In this document: one piece after another, positions 5,783 to 5,824 of the stretch
How positions within the stretch are numbered: the stretch's first letter is position 1
How the letters are laid out: the number at the start of each line of letters is the position of its first letter
DNA from: Palsa-504 sp003136255
GTDB taxonomy: Bacteria; Actinomycetota; Actinomycetes; Streptosporangiales; Streptosporangiaceae
Length of the DNA stretch: 5,824 nt
Direction of reading: 5' to 3'
NCBI GenBank assembly: GCA_003136255.1
Contig: PLDT01000540.1
Span: 1-5,824 of the forward strand
Program-made: the position numbers and the translations under genes
Notes under the pieces: generated by a model
The model's database searches: none
What the model was told of the DNA's origin: nothing
Seen by the model: the letters and a program-made list of their open reading frames with translations, nothing else

Positions 5783-5824
5783 CCGGAATTTAGGCCGGCA
5801 ACCTACCCGTCGCATTCGGGTCCG

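Larger units (their letters stand above)
5532..5824 (-). promoter_or_regulatory. Upstream and leader region of the DUF4397 gene
   Basis: These 293 bases hold no convincing gene. They are more AT-rich at 5695-5790 than the coding regions. They contain a possible promoter (5752-5782), a near-perfect hairpin (5690-5710) and a short palindrome (5671-5682). If the promoter is right, the transcript has a leader of roughly 210 bases. No riboswitch class was recognised. Confidence 0.5.

Overview
The window reads as chromosomal DNA of a high-GC actinobacterium. GC-rich third codon positions, GTG starts behind strong Shine-Dalgarno sequences, a DUF222/13E12-family gene, an apparent RecA-NDp (PafBC-type) damage promoter, a clade-3-like catalase and a membrane-anchored DUF4397 protein all fit. 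The species cannot be fixed from the sequence. No tRNA, rRNA, CRISPR array, transposase or phage gene was seen.

Layout from left to right. (1) 1-1068, minus strand: the first 356 codons of a DUF222 (13E12 repeat family) protein. It uses a GTG start and runs off the left edge, so its expected C-terminal HNH nuclease domain is not visible. (2) 1069-1217: its leader, a good match to the RecA-independent DNA-damage promoter, and the hairpin terminator of the next gene. (3) 1218-2738, minus: a complete 506-residue monofunctional heme catalase. (4) 2739-2976: a divergent control region with a tandem 9-bp repeat close to the catalase start. (5) 2977-3783, plus: an alpha/beta hydrolase with a full Ser-Asp-His triad. 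(6) 3832-4686, plus: a fusion of a degenerate pterin-carbinolamine-dehydratase-like domain, a Gly/Asp-rich linker and a VOC (glyoxalase-like) domain. (7) 4687-4759: a short convergent gap with nested inverted repeats. (8) 4760-5531, minus: a secreted, membrane-anchored DUF4397 protein. Two N bases in the sequence break its reading frame. Dropping one N restores a coherent 256-residue protein with a C-terminal membrane helix. (9) 5532-5824: its upstream region, with a possible promoter and two small symmetric elements.

How the genes work together: no multi-gene system is evident. Catalase and the DUF222 gene lie in tandem but appear to be separate transcripts, split by a terminator and a dedicated promoter. 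The hydrolase and the dehydratase-VOC fusion are 48 bp apart and may be co-transcribed. The points most worth a second look are the damage-type promoter on the DUF222 gene, the inactive-looking dehydratase domain in the fusion, the catalase-proximal tandem repeat, and the N-induced frameshift, which would mislead automatic annotation.
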